A DNA stretch of 64,000 nucleotides from JAHTBL01 sp038532735 (GCA_038532735.1 JBCBAC010000002.1:324335-388334), one strand, 5' to 3'. Shown: positions 1 through 8,792, counted from the first letter of the stretch. The notes: a model not told the origin generated them from the sequence alone. Made by a program: numbers and translations.

Positions 1-228
1 CATTGAGCGCAGGGGGTCGAGCGCTTCGTCTGGGCTTTGGGGAACGTGGTTCACACAGCGCCCCTGCGCGCGCAGATCATCGATCAGCGCATGGCCGAGC
101 GTTGACTTGCCAGAGCCTGACGCGCCGACGAGACCAAGCCGTTCGCGCGGCGCTATCTCAAGCGATGTCGGATGCAGGATCGTCCGGCCCGCGCGTTCTG
201 CGCTCAGGCCGGACACGTGAAGCGTCAT
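1..228 (-). CDS. ABC transporter ATP-binding protein, oligopeptide/nickel type (partial, C-terminus outside window)
   Basis: Only the first 76 codons lie in the window. The reverse strand reads from ATG at 228 and contains the Walker A motif GASGSGKST about 37 residues in, followed by a Q-loop-like stretch (VPQSPDEALDPL). The DALDP-like Q-loop is typical of DppD/NikD-type ATPases. The start overlaps the stop of the upstream binding-protein gene in an ATGA, so the two are translationally coupled parts of one importer. The ATPase would energise uptake from the inner face of the cytoplasmic membrane. The remaining subunits must lie beyond the left edge. Substrate is not decided by this fragment; the Zur-like box upstream of the operon points to a metal or metal complex. 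Confidence 0.8.
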   Translation of the reverse strand, partial: MTLHVSGLSAERAGRTILHPTSLEIAPRERLGLVGASGSGKSTLGHALIDDLRAQGRCVNHVPQSPDEALDPLRSM

Positions 229-1748
229 TCGGTGAACGACGTTTCATGGTTGATCCAATAGGTCTCCGTCGGGTGGACGCGGTAGCCTTGCAGCCCCTGC
301 GTTGCGACGTTGACCTGGTTCACATGATAGACCGGGATCAAGGCCGCCTCCGCCGCGATGATCTGCTGAACCTCGTTGTAGATCTCAGCACGCTTCGCCT
401 GATCAAAGGTTTCCCGACCTGCTTTCAGAAGCGCATCAAGCTCCGGGTTCGAATACCCGCCGGAATTGGAGCCACCATCGGTTTGCAAAAGGGTCTCAAG
501 CACCCCGCCGGGATCGCCTTGAGGTGTCATCACCCAGGCTTGCAGGAACATGTCAGCCTCGTTCGCGGCGATCAGATCATTGCTGGCGCCCCATTCACCG
601 ATGCGGATATTTGCGTCCACACCGATAGCCGCAAGATAGGCTTGCGTCAGCTCTGCGGTTGGGGGCAGTGCAGCGCGAGAGGAATACGTGACGATGTCAA
701 TCTCAAGCGGCTCATCGTCCAGCATCCACGTGCCGCCTTCTTTGACCGCCCCGGCTTCGGCCAGAAGCTCTTCTGCCTTCGCGGGATCATAGGTAGCGGG
801 GATATCAGCCGCCCACCCTTTGCCAGCGGGGAAGGTGGTGCCTGCCGGGACACCGCCGACGCCAGACAGAACAGCATCCACGACCCCGCCACGATCAATT
901 GCGAAAGAGACGGCCTGACGGATCAGGGGATCCGACAGGGGCCCAGCTTTGGCATTCATCGTATAGAAGTAAAGCCGCGCGGTCGGGGCGGAGAAGCCCT
1001 GAGCACCCTCTTCAGTGATGCGTGCAAAATCCGTCTCGGGGTAGTTGATCACCATATCCACTTCACCGGCCTCAAAAGCCAAAGCTGCCGTGGCGGGCGA
1101 TGGGATCGCGCGCACCTCAACCTCAGCAATTTTGGGGGCACCCAGGCGGTAGTCAGGATTCGCCTCCACCCGGTAAAGCTGCTCGGGCACAGCCTCTTGA
1201 AAGACGAAAGGACCGGTCGCATTGATCGGGAACGCCTCGGACGGCTCGCCCAGAACGGCGATGCCGGGATCAGACAGCGACCACGGGAAGGCGGCGTTGG
1301 GGCTGTTTGTTTGAAAGACGACCACGCCCTCCCCGTCTGCGCGCATGCCTGCCAAATCCAACAGTTTGGCGACGCGAGCGTTATGCCCTGAATGGTCTTC
1401 GTCGAGGATGCCCTCAATGGAGGCAACGACCGCCGCGGCGGTGACGGGAGTGCCATCGTGAAAACGCATACCGTCGCGGAGGGTGACGCGCCACTCGGTC
1501 GGCGCGGTCTGCTCAATGCTTTCGGCCAAACGCGGGTAGAGCTGCAGGTCGTAATCAATCCCCATAAGCGTCTCGGTCACGCCAGTCTGGTTCGACATCC
1601 AGCCGTTATAACCAGAACGCGGGTCGGGCACCTCTGCCGTGGGCCCAAAACCAACCGCAATGGAAAGGGAGCCTTCCTGCGCGTTGGACGAAAGCGGAGA
1701 TGCCATAGCAAGGGCGGCTGCAAGAAACAGTCTTGGGGTTACGGACAA
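225..1748 (-). CDS. ABC transporter substrate-binding protein, family 5 (SBP_bac_5), putatively Zur-controlled
   Basis: Periplasmic solute-binding protein of the peptide/nickel family (about 507 aa, normal length). A signal peptide fills the first 23 or so residues (PRLFLAAALAMASPLSSNAQ). Family features include the N-terminal WRVTLRDGMRFHDGTPV segment and the later RQAVSFAIDR segment. The frame opens further upstream with a TTG at 1772, but a GGAGG lies 7 nt before the TTG at 1748, so 1748 is chosen. It overlaps the downstream ATPase gene by 4 nt. A 13-bp Zur-type palindrome sits 130 nt upstream. Family members carry dipeptides, nickel, or metallophore complexes; zinc-related cargo is my inference from the operator. 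A plain peptide or nickel role remains possible. Confidence 0.85.
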   Translation of the reverse strand: MSVTPRLFLAAALAMASPLSSNAQEGSLSIAVGFGPTAEVPDPRSGYNGWMSNQTGVTETLMGIDYDLQLYPRLAESIEQTAPTEWRVTLRDGMRFHDGTPVTAAAVVASIEGILDEDHSGHNARVAKLLDLAGMRADGEGVVVFQTNSPNAAFPWSLSDPGIAVLGEPSEAFPINATGPFVFQEAVPEQLYRVEANPDYRLGAPKIAEVEVRAIPSPATAALAFEAGEVDMVINYPETDFARITEEGAQGFSAPTARLYFYTMNAKAGPLSDPLIRQAVSFAIDRGGVVDAVLSGVGGVPAGTTFPAGKGWAADIPATYDPAKAEELLAEAGAVKEGGTWMLDDEPLEIDIVTYSSRAALPPTAELTQAYLAAIGVDANIRIGEWGASNDLIAANEADMFLQAWVMTPQGDPGGVLETLLQTDGGSNSGGYSNPELDALLKAGRETFDQAKRAEIYNEVQQIIAAEAALIPVYHVNQVNVATQGLQGYRVHPTETYWINHETSFTE

Positions 1749-1877
1749 AGGGGAACCTCCGGTTTGGTGCAATGCTTCGGTGGCTGAATGAGGCTGCCGC
1801 GATGCTGGTCAGTGTTGCGATGGGTTTAGATGCCGGTGTGAGGGCTAGCAGCCCTAACAAAGCCTCGCAAGAAAAAT

Positions 1878-1890
1878 GTTATAGTATAAC
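1878..1890 (-). promoter_or_regulatory. Putative Zur (zinc uptake regulator) box
   Basis: The sequence GTTATAGTATAAC is a perfect 13-nt palindrome (GTTATA, one central base, TATAAC). It matches the core of known proteobacterial Zur sites (for example GTTATAATATCAC at E. coli znuC) at 11 of 13 positions. It lies in the 287-bp gap upstream of the binding-protein gene starting at 1748. Zur binding here would repress the importer when zinc is plentiful. Confidence 0.65.
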
Positions 1891-2035
1891 GTATCACTCT
1901 TTGTCGCGGTGCGATTGCGGAGGATTGAGGGACTGCCGCTTGGAATGAATTCGGATCTTTGCGTATCTCAGCCCTGACAGGCCATCACGCTAAATGACTC
2001 TGGATGACTGCTTGCGATCCGGGTCTTCCTATCTA

Positions 2036-2761
2036 TTAGTAAGCCGTCAGAAAATCCTGAACGATGCGCCCAAAAATCTCAGGTTTTTCAAGATGGGCGG
2101 CATGGGCGCATTTGGGGATAACAGCAAGGCTGCTGTCGTCAATATTGGTCCAAAGCTGCTCGATCTGCTGCCACGGATAGGTGCGGTCATGATCGCCCCA
2201 AACGACGAGTGTCGTCGCTTTGATTGCAGGCAGGTTAGACACGCCGCTCCAGGATTGCATGGCATCGAGGCCTGCACAGATAGCTTGCATCTTGCTGCGT
2301 TCCGCGATGGCGGCGCATTCCTCAAACGCAGGCGCGTGCTCGTTCTCCAGAAACCAGGTAGCCGCGATACGTCGGGCAGTGTCGCGCGGCCCGTCGATAT
2401 GGGCGCGCTGTTTGGAAACTTCGATCGTCTCGAAGCGGCCCGGCAGAACGCCGGTCGCACCGGTGCCGTAGAGGATCAATCGATCCACGCGCTCGGGCGC
2501 GGCGGTGGCGATTTCCTGAGCGATCATACCCCCCATCGAATGGCCCAGAAGATGGAAGCTGTCGATGCCTTCGGAGGATAGGCGGTCTATTACCCAGCCC
2601 GCAAAACCCGGGATGCTTGAAGGGGCATCAAGATTTGCGTTCTCTCCGAAGCCGGGCAGGTCAACCGATAGCACGTGGGTATCGTGGTGGAATGCCCCTT
2701 GAAGGTCGCGCCACTGCCGACTGCCCCCCATAAACCCGTGCACAAGGACCACAGGTGTCAC
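2036..2761 (-). CDS. Alpha/beta-fold hydrolase co-transcribed with a betaine-type ABC transporter
   Basis: A 241-aa cytoplasmic alpha/beta hydrolase of the BioH/MhpC size class. The oxyanion-hole segment LVHGF is at residues 6-10, the nucleophile elbow GHSMGG at 73-78 (Ser75), the acid in VVWGDHD near residue 190, and the catalytic His in CAHAAHLE near 218. The triad looks intact. The GTG start overlaps the stop of the upstream permease gene (GTGA), so it is the last gene of the binding-protein/ATPase/permease operon. That position suggests it acts on the imported compound, perhaps a choline- or carnitine-type ester, but no substrate can be read from the sequence. Confidence 0.8.
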   Translation of the reverse strand: MTPVVLVHGFMGGSRQWRDLQGAFHHDTHVLSVDLPGFGENANLDAPSSIPGFAGWVIDRLSSEGIDSFHLLGHSMGGMIAQEIATAAPERVDRLILYGTGATGVLPGRFETIEVSKQRAHIDGPRDTARRIAATWFLENEHAPAFEECAAIAERSKMQAICAGLDAMQSWSGVSNLPAIKATTLVVWGDHDRTYPWQQIEQLWTNIDDSSLAVIPKCAHAAHLEKPEIFGRIVQDFLTAY

Positions 2762-4299
2762 TTCCGTTCCCCCTGGACAATGCGATCAAGGATCATGGCG
2801 CAGAAAAGGATCGAGAAACCCGCGAGGATACCTTGCCCGACATTTGCGTATTGCAGCGCTTCCAGAACGTCCTCCCCAAGACCCTTCGCGCCGATCAGCG
2901 AGGCCACAACGACCATCGCCAAAGACAGCATGATCGTTTGGTTGATCCCCGCGCGGATCGAAGGGCTGGCCAAGGGCAGATCGACCTTCGTCAAAAGATA
3001 CCACTTGTTGGCCCCAAAGCTGATCGCCGCTTCGCGCACGCTTTCCGGCACGCCGCGCAGCCCGAGGACCGTCAGGCGCACGACGGGCGTGCCGCCGAAG
3101 ATCATCGTCACGATCACGGCGGCGGGTTTGCCCACGCCGAAGAAGGCAATGACTGGGACCATGAACACAAAGGCGGGCATGGTCTGCATAAAATCCATGA
3201 TCGGTTGAATGAAGGCGTAGAACCGAGGCCTGCGTGCCGCATACATGCCCAAGGGGATGCCAATCACGATCGACAGACAAGCCGCTGTTCCAAGTAGGGC
3301 AAGAGTTGTCATCGCCGCTTCCCAGAAGCCCAGAAGGCCCATATAGGCCAAAAATGCGCCAGAATAGATCGCCGTGCGCACGCCTGCCGTGAGCCATGTG
3401 AGCAAGATGATCAGGCTTGCAATAACGACCCATGGGGTCTGGACGAGGATGACCTCCAGCGCGTCCAGCAAAGCACGAATACCGAAGGTCAAACCGTCGA
3501 AGAACGCCTCGCTGTTGCGGACACACCAAGCGATGAAGTTTTCCACCCAAGTGATACCTGTGAGACGTATCTCTGGATTGGTGGGGAAGGCGTTCAGTAG
3601 CTCGAACCGGTCCGGGAAGCTGTAATTGACCATCGCGGTGGCCACGATCAGCACCATGAAAACAGCGCTGAACACGATCTGTGTCGGCGGTAGGCCTGAC
3701 CGGATTGAACGGTCCGAAAGCCAGTCAGAGAACCGCGCCTCCAGAGCCCAATTCGCAACCGTCGCCTGCAAGGCCTTCACGATGACAAGGATCACGACCC
3801 CGGTCAGCGCAATGGTGGGGCCTTCGGCGGCTAAGGCTTCTGCCTCCGCCCGTATGCCGCCGATATTCGCCTCAAGCGAATCCACCGTCCGCTGGAACGC
3901 ATCCACCCGGTCTGATCCGTTTTCAATGGCCGCGGCCAATTGCTGACGGCGCAGTTCCAACGTGCCTTCGATGGAGGCGATCCGCGCCATCGCATCGGCT
4001 GCCAGATCGCCAAAAAGGCCCCGCGCGATCTGAACAAAAGCAATCGCTTCGAGAATGAGAAATGGCAGCGCCCAAGACCAAAGCCCGCGCGCCCCGAACC
4101 AGATTGGTCCGAAAAGGCCCGCCATCAGGTTGAAGGTGGGCGTAAAGCGTGCCGACGCGCCGATCTTGTCGAAATTCTGGATGTAGTAGTCGGGACTCGT
4201 GCGCACGAAGGTGCGGATGTTCTCACGCCGCTCTTCGGCATAGGCGAGCGCTGCGTCGCTTTCGGTGTCTTCCAGCGGGTTGATGTCTTTCGGGTTCAT
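2758..4299 (-). CDS. Glycine betaine/choline-type ABC transporter permease (ProW-like)
   Basis: Inner-membrane permease, 513 aa. The C-terminal half (about residues 290-510) is a standard BPD_transp_1 domain, with an EAA-loop region near 400-430 (EAAISFGANKWYLLTKVDLPLA). The N-terminal 200 residues are unusual for ProW: two or more membrane segments around 60-90, a helical stretch with Arg/Glu-rich coiled-coil character (100-160), then a further membrane span. Such long forms are known among betaine, choline and TMAO permeases of alphaproteobacteria. The ATG overlaps the ATPase stop (ATGA). It pairs with the ATPase at 4296-5351 and the OpuAC-type binding protein at 5427-6392. Confidence 0.88.
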   Translation of the reverse strand: MNPKDINPLEDTESDAALAYAEERRENIRTFVRTSPDYYIQNFDKIGASARFTPTFNLMAGLFGPIWFGARGLWSWALPFLILEAIAFVQIARGLFGDLAADAMARIASIEGTLELRRQQLAAAIENGSDRVDAFQRTVDSLEANIGGIRAEAEALAAEGPTIALTGVVILVIVKALQATVANWALEARFSDWLSDRSIRSGLPPTQIVFSAVFMVLIVATAMVNYSFPDRFELLNAFPTNPEIRLTGITWVENFIAWCVRNSEAFFDGLTFGIRALLDALEVILVQTPWVVIASLIILLTWLTAGVRTAIYSGAFLAYMGLLGFWEAAMTTLALLGTAACLSIVIGIPLGMYAARRPRFYAFIQPIMDFMQTMPAFVFMVPVIAFFGVGKPAAVIVTMIFGGTPVVRLTVLGLRGVPESVREAAISFGANKWYLLTKVDLPLASPSIRAGINQTIMLSLAMVVVASLIGAKGLGEDVLEALQYANVGQGILAGFSILFCAMILDRIVQGERK

Positions 4300-5351
4300 G
4301 ACATTTCCGTCCCTTCCACCACGGTCCGCAGCAGGTCCGGGCGCGTGATCACGCCGACATCAACGCCGCCATCCTGCACAAGGATCGCGCTGTCATCTTC
4401 GATGGCGAGATTGATCAGATTGCTGAGGTTTTCGCCCTCGTTCACGCGCGGCGCATCTGCTGGGATCGGTCCATGAGTCGCAATGAACTGCTCCAATGGC
4501 TGCATGACCGCATGAGCATGGACAACCTTCAGACGGGAAATCCCGGCGACAAAATCTGCGACGTAATCGTCGGCAGGATGCATGACGATGTCCTCCGCCG
4601 TGCCGATCTGCACCATCTTGCCGTCGCGCATAATGGCGATCCGGTCGCCGATCCGGACGGCCTCATCAAGGTCATGGGTGATGAAGACGGTCGACTTTTT
4701 CAGGATTTTGCTGAGGCGGATGAACTCGTCCTGTAACTGCCGCCGGATTAGTGGGTCGAGGGCGGAGAACGGCTCGTCCATCAAAAGAACATCAGGGTTT
4801 GCCGCCAAAGCACGGGCGAGGCCGACGCGCTGCTGCATGCCGCCCGACAGCTCATGCGCGAATTTCGAGCCCCACGCGCCCAGTTCAACGATGTCCAGAA
4901 TGGCGGCGGCCTGCCGCATCCGCTCGTTCTTAGCGACCTGCCGTATTTCCAGAGGCATCGCCACATTGTCGAGCACGGATCGGTGCGGCATCAGCGCGAA
5001 GTTCTGAAAAACCATCCCGATCTTGCGATTTCGAAAGGTCTGCAACTCACTCGGCCCGAGCGCCATGACGTCGGTGCCTTCGATCTCGATCTTGCCCGCC
5101 GTTGGCTCCAACAGGCGGTTGAAGTGGCGCACCAGCGTAGACTTGCCACTGCCCGAAAGACCCATGATGCAGAAAATCTCACCTCGTTTTACGTCAAGGC
5201 TGACATCTGCAACGCCCACGACGGCATTAAACTCTGCAAGGACTTCAGCCTTCGTCAGTCCGCGATCATGGATGGCTTTGAGTGCCAATTCGGGCTTTGC
5301 ACCGAATATCTTCCAGACATTGGAAATCTCTATGACGACGTCATCATCCAT
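4296..5351 (-). CDS. Glycine betaine/choline-type ABC transporter ATP-binding protein (ProV-like)
   Basis: About 351-aa ATPase of the ProV/OpuAA class. It has Walker A (GLSGSGKST), signature LSGGMQQR, Walker B (VLLMDEPFSALD) and the H-loop (FITHDLDEA). The early segment with ELALKAIHDRGLTKAEVL is typical of ProV-type proteins. The C-terminus (about 280-351) resembles a single degenerate CBS domain, which in OpuA senses ionic strength. An upstream in-frame ATG exists at 5387, but it lies inside an intercistronic hairpin, and an AAGGTG precedes the ATG at 5351, so 5351 is preferred. The gene is second in the operon after the binding protein. Confidence 0.88.
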   Translation of the reverse strand: MDDDVVIEISNVWKIFGAKPELALKAIHDRGLTKAEVLAEFNAVVGVADVSLDVKRGEIFCIMGLSGSGKSTLVRHFNRLLEPTAGKIEIEGTDVMALGPSELQTFRNRKIGMVFQNFALMPHRSVLDNVAMPLEIRQVAKNERMRQAAAILDIVELGAWGSKFAHELSGGMQQRVGLARALAANPDVLLMDEPFSALDPLIRRQLQDEFIRLSKILKKSTVFITHDLDEAVRIGDRIAIMRDGKMVQIGTAEDIVMHPADDYVADFVAGISRLKVVHAHAVMQPLEQFIATHGPIPADAPRVNEGENLSNLINLAIEDDSAILVQDGGVDVGVITRPDLLRTVVEGTEMS

Positions 5352-5377
5352 CGCATCGCACCTTGATTGAAGGTTGA

Positions 5378-5411
5378 GTTTGGGCATCCGCTGTTTTGCC
5401 GATGCCCAAAC
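5378..5411 (-). promoter_or_regulatory. Intercistronic hairpin between binding-protein and ATPase genes
   Basis: A perfect 11-bp inverted repeat (GTTTGGGCATC at 5378-5388 and GATGCCCAAAC at 5401-5411) encloses a 12-nt loop. On the minus strand it follows the binding-protein stop and has no long U tract after it. It more likely acts as an mRNA-stabilising stem or partial attenuator that raises binding-protein levels over the ATPase and permease than as a full terminator. Confidence 0.65.
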
Positions 5412-5426
5412 CTCTAGGTCAAAGGA

Positions 5427-6392
5427 TTAGAGACCAAGCCAGCCGTCGACACGATCGGAGTTGGCGTCGACCCACTCAGCCGCAACTTCCGCCGGATCAC
5501 GGCCATTCGCGCTGATCTCAAAGGCCAACTGGCTGACGTCTTCTGCATTGAGGCCGAAGTTCTGGAAGAACTCCGCAATCGCAGGGGACCGTTCCGGGAG
5601 GGAGTTCGACCACGCGATCTGCACGTCCTTCAGCGCGTCCTTCGTGGCGACCATGGATTTGTTATACCAATCGGGATCGTCAGAAGGCTGCACCATGACG
5701 TATTTTTCGGCGTCAAATGTCGGCTCGGTCAGCATCTGCACGTCGAACATGAACCACACCGCGTGGGGCTCATAGCAGTAGAACGCATAGCCCTCTTCCT
5801 TGGCGATGCTGTCCTTGATGCGGGCGGTCTTTACCGCTTCTTCCGCGCGCACGGGTTCGATGAAATCCAGAAGGCCGTAGTCGCGCACCTTCACTTCGTT
5901 GACATTGGCCGACGCCCAGCCCGGCGCGCCGATCCACATCTCGCCTTTGCCGTTGCCGTCGCTGTCCATCAGCGCGGCAATGTCCGGGCGACCCAGATCA
6001 GCGATGTCGGTGATGTTGTTGGCCTCGCCAAACTGCTTGGTCACGCAGAAGCCCTGATTGCCCTGATAGGGGTTCGACGAGAGCGTCACCGTGCCTGCGT
6101 CATCCACATATTGCTTTGTGAAGCTCTCTTGATTGGGCAGCCAGACATCGGGGTGCACATCAATGTCACCCTTGCCCTGATCCATTGCCTGAAAGATCGT
6201 TGCATTGTTGCCGGGCACATATTCAACAGTACCCCCGATGCGGGTTTCGACAACCTGACCCAAAACATGCGCAATCGCTTGCGCGCCGGTCCAGCTTGGC
6301 ACGCCGATCTTGACCTCTTCGGATGCAAGTACAGGTACGGCCAGCGCCCCAAACGCAGTGGCCAATCCAAGTGTTTTCAGATGTGTAATCAT
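5427..6392 (-). CDS. Quaternary-amine ABC transporter substrate-binding protein (OpuAC/ProX family)
   Basis: Periplasmic binding protein of about 321 aa with a signal peptide ending near VPVLASEE. The OpuAC domain covers the mature protein. Family-like segments are IGVPSWTGAQAIAHV near the N-terminus and DVHPDVWLPNQ around residue 80. Several Trp and Tyr residues (WTGA, VWLP, PGWAS, YCYEPHAVWF) could form the aromatic cage that holds a trimethylammonium group. The frame is open further upstream, but AGAGGAAA precedes the ATG at 6392, giving a clean signal peptide. First gene of the operon, divergent from a LysR regulator. Glycine betaine, choline, carnitine and TMAO are all plausible ligands. 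Confidence 0.87.
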   Translation of the reverse strand: MITHLKTLGLATAFGALAVPVLASEEVKIGVPSWTGAQAIAHVLGQVVETRIGGTVEYVPGNNATIFQAMDQGKGDIDVHPDVWLPNQESFTKQYVDDAGTVTLSSNPYQGNQGFCVTKQFGEANNITDIADLGRPDIAALMDSDGNGKGEMWIGAPGWASANVNEVKVRDYGLLDFIEPVRAEEAVKTARIKDSIAKEEGYAFYCYEPHAVWFMFDVQMLTEPTFDAEKYVMVQPSDDPDWYNKSMVATKDALKDVQIAWSNSLPERSPAIAEFFQNFGLNAEDVSQLAFEISANGRDPAEVAAEWVDANSDRVDGWLGL

Positions 6393-6532
6393 TTCAATTT
6401 CCTCTGTTGAACATCGACACGCGGCACGCGCGAGTACTGTCTTGTTTGTTATTGGCACGGTGGTCTCGCGCTCTTTATGTGACCCAATGCTAGAGAAAAG
6501 TTTTTCAGACTTGCCAATTCGAAGATTTCATC

Positions 6533-6557
6533 AAACTATTCTATTTTCGCATAGTTT
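6533..6557. promoter_or_regulatory. LysR-type operator between the betaine-type operon and its regulator
   Basis: AAACTAT (6533-6539) and ATAGTTT (6551-6557) form a perfect 7-bp inverted repeat with an 11-nt spacer, so the inner bases give the classical LysR T-N11-A signature. It lies 42 nt before the lysR-type start and 141 nt before the binding-protein start, where a shared autoregulatory and activator site is expected. Confidence 0.65.
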
Positions 6558-6598
6558 TGCCCTAAGCTGGTAGAAACCTTTTAACTTCAGAGGGTAAG

Positions 6599-7483
6599 AT
6601 GGATCTTAACTGGTTGCGCGACTTTGAATGTTTGGCTCGACTGAAGAACTTCACGCGGGCATCTGATGAAAGAAACATCACTCAGTCCGCATTTAGCCGA
6701 AGAATTAAGGCGTTGGAGAACTGGGTGGGCCTGCCCCTGATCAACCGCGCGACCTATCCGGTTCAGCTCACCGCAGCGGGCCAACAGTTCTTGCCCGTCG
6801 CACAAGCAGCCATTTCCCAGCTAACGGACGCACGCCAGATCCTGCGCGCCGCGGAACAAGGGGAGCATGGCTTCGTACGGTTCTCTGTCCTACATACGAT
6901 CTCGGTCAATTTTCTGGTGCACCGGCTTGAGGCGCTGCAATCTCGCATGCCAGGATTTCGCACCCGCGTGGTTTCGGATTCGCTCAGCACCTGCTGTGAA
7001 TTGCTCGTGGAGGGCGCGATCGACATTATGCTGTGTTATGCACATGGCGCGGTTTCCCCGCAGATCGATGAAACTGTTTTTGAGCGTAAACACCTGCTTG
7101 TCGATCCGATGATTCCCGTTGCTGCAGCGGGCCCCGTTCGAGAGCACGGGTGGTCGCTTGAAAGTCAGGGCATACCGCCCATTCCTTATCTGGCCTATGA
7201 AGGGTCCAGCTTTCTGGGGATGGTTGTCGATCAGATCATCACACCGCATCCGCCAAACATCCAAACGATCTATGTTGATGGCCTCGTCGAAGCGATCAAA
7301 CGCCGTTTGCTTGCAGGCAGCGGTTTTGCCTGGCTTCCCAAGACGGCAATTGCACGGGAATTGGCAGAGGGGCGTGTTGTACCTATCGGAACAGAGGCAT
7401 GGCAAACGCCGCTTTCAATCGTCGCCTACGCCAATCCTGCACAATTTGACCAACTCACTCAGGAAGTCTGGGAGGCCCTTTGA
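6599..7483 (+). CDS. LysR family transcriptional regulator
   Basis: A 294-aa regulator. The N-terminal winged HTH (about 1-62) has the family pattern WLRDFECLARLKNFTRASDERNITQSAFSRRIKALE, with the recognition helix around ITQSAFSRRIK. The effector-binding domain (about 90-290) follows. AGAGGG precedes the ATG by 5 nt. It is transcribed away from the betaine-type transporter operon across a 200-bp gap with a clear T-N11-A palindrome, so it most likely controls that operon and itself. The inducer is presumably the transported amine or a breakdown product. Confidence 0.88.
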   Translation: MDLNWLRDFECLARLKNFTRASDERNITQSAFSRRIKALENWVGLPLINRATYPVQLTAAGQQFLPVAQAAISQLTDARQILRAAEQGEHGFVRFSVLHTISVNFLVHRLEALQSRMPGFRTRVVSDSLSTCCELLVEGAIDIMLCYAHGAVSPQIDETVFERKHLLVDPMIPVAAAGPVREHGWSLESQGIPPIPYLAYEGSSFLGMVVDQIITPHPPNIQTIYVDGLVEAIKRRLLAGSGFAWLPKTAIARELAEGRVVPIGTEAWQTPLSIVAYANPAQFDQLTQEVWEAL

Positions 7484-7577
7484 TGACGTTCAACAAAACC
7501 TCCACTTAGACAGTGATCCGCGATGATCGCGCTTTGGGTCATGCCGACGCCATCCAATGCGCCGCCACCCAAGCCTG

Positions 7578-8792
7578 TCATTCCTCTAAGGCTCGTATCG
7601 CATCCTCAATGACAGAGCTCGTTTGCACTTTTTCGAGGCAGTCCTTGATCCGCTGGGATTCCTTTGCGGCGTTCTTACTCATGTAATCGATCTGCTCCAG
7701 AAGTTTGGAGGCCCCAGGATCCCGAATATCAAAGACATAGTCCTGTTGCTGGAAATGCGCTGCAAGGTCGTTGTACTTGACCGCCCATCCAAGAATGATC
7801 GCAGGAACACCCCCTCGGTAAGCGAAAACAACAGAATGGTAGCGTGACGCGACCACGTATTTAAAACGACCGATAATGTCGATCAGTTCAGGGCTGGAAT
7901 ATTCCTTGCTGATGATACGAACCTTGGCTCTGTCTTTGACCCTGCTCAGGACCCCCTCGATCAGATGCGTATCGGCCGTGGAGGTGTTGAGGATGTAAAC
8001 ATCCTCTCCATTCTCGATCAGCCGGTCTAGGATGCTGACATAGAGACCAAGGACAGAACTGGATTCCCCGATCCGGAATACATTTTCATTGATGATAAAG
8101 CCGACGGAACCGGGGGTTGGGTACTCAACCTCAGCAGTCTCGGGTGAAGCGTAGATGTCGGCAGCCGTTGGAAAGAGCGGTTCTCTGATAACCATATCCG
8201 TAGAGAGTTCGACGTTGTTCAATCCCAAAGACAACAGGCATTCATAGCCTTCCTGCTCACGAGCGTAGATTTTCGTGCAATAGCTCAGCTCTTTCTTGAC
8301 GTCCTCAAGGAACGCGGTGTTGTCGCCTTCCCAATCAAAGGGGCCAAAGCTCTGCGGCATGAGGATGATTTTTGTATTATGGCGCTTCGCGAGCCTGATG
8401 GTCTGCAAAAGCAGCTCTCCGCCTCCTTTGGGCCAACCAGATCCAAGTGTGTAGCCGCTCGCATCGAATATAGCATCAGCTTCGCGCAGGGCTTTCTCCA
8501 TCTGCGGGATCTTGCCTTTCCACTTGTCGGTCTTTCTTCGGCGACCGGCAAGAAACGTCAGGAGCGGAACAAGAAGAGGGATCCGGCTTAGCCGCTTGTT
8601 TAAGACCAAGCGCGTATAATAATCGTATGGAAAAAGCGTGAAGCTGTATTTTTCCGGCTCGGTATACTTGTTGGAAAACCCATAAACCTCGCAGCCCGGA
8701 TAGTGTTTCTTAAGGCTGTGATACAACGTCAAAAACATGGCTTGAGAGCCTTTGTTTTTCATTTGCGTGCCAGTAATGATAAATTTTTTCAT
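7578..8792 (-). CDS. Polysaccharide pyruvyl transferase family protein
   Basis: A 404-aa member of the PF04230 family. Recognisable pieces are the N-terminal TGTQMKNKGSQAMF, the DASGYTLGSGWPKGGGELL segment around 120-135, KIILMPQSFGPF near 150, and the C-terminal ASRYHSVVFAYRGGVPAIILGW with the conserved R-x-H. Such enzymes add pyruvate ketals to sugar hydroxyls of exopolysaccharides, and some family members have other roles. The coding sequence is richer in Lys and in A/T-ending codons than the flanking transporter genes, which fits import by transfer. It stands alone at the edge of the polysaccharide locus, convergent with the LysR gene and followed upstream by an 842-bp gap. Confidence 0.82.
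   Translation of the reverse strand: MKKFIITGTQMKNKGSQAMFLTLYHSLKKHYPGCEVYGFSNKYTEPEKYSFTLFPYDYYTRLVLNKRLSRIPLLVPLLTFLAGRRRKTDKWKGKIPQMEKALREADAIFDASGYTLGSGWPKGGGELLLQTIRLAKRHNTKIILMPQSFGPFDWEGDNTAFLEDVKKELSYCTKIYAREQEGYECLLSLGLNNVELSTDMVIREPLFPTAADIYASPETAEVEYPTPGSVGFIINENVFRIGESSSVLGLYVSILDRLIENGEDVYILNTSTADTHLIEGVLSRVKDRAKVRIISKEYSSPELIDIIGRFKYVVASRYHSVVFAYRGGVPAIILGWAVKYNDLAAHFQQQDYVFDIRDPGASKLLEQIDYMSKNAAKESQRIKDCLEKVQTSSVIEDAIRALEE

Noticed and set aside
3..1391. Long plus-strand open frame (462 codons)
   Set aside because: It lies antisense to the clear family-5 binding-protein gene and has an Arg-rich composition without any domain; it is a shadow of GC-rich coding sequence.
1994..2581. 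Plus-strand frame of 195 codons opposite the alpha/beta hydrolase
   Set aside because: The minus strand has an intact catalytic triad and operon overlap; the plus frame has no recognisable features.
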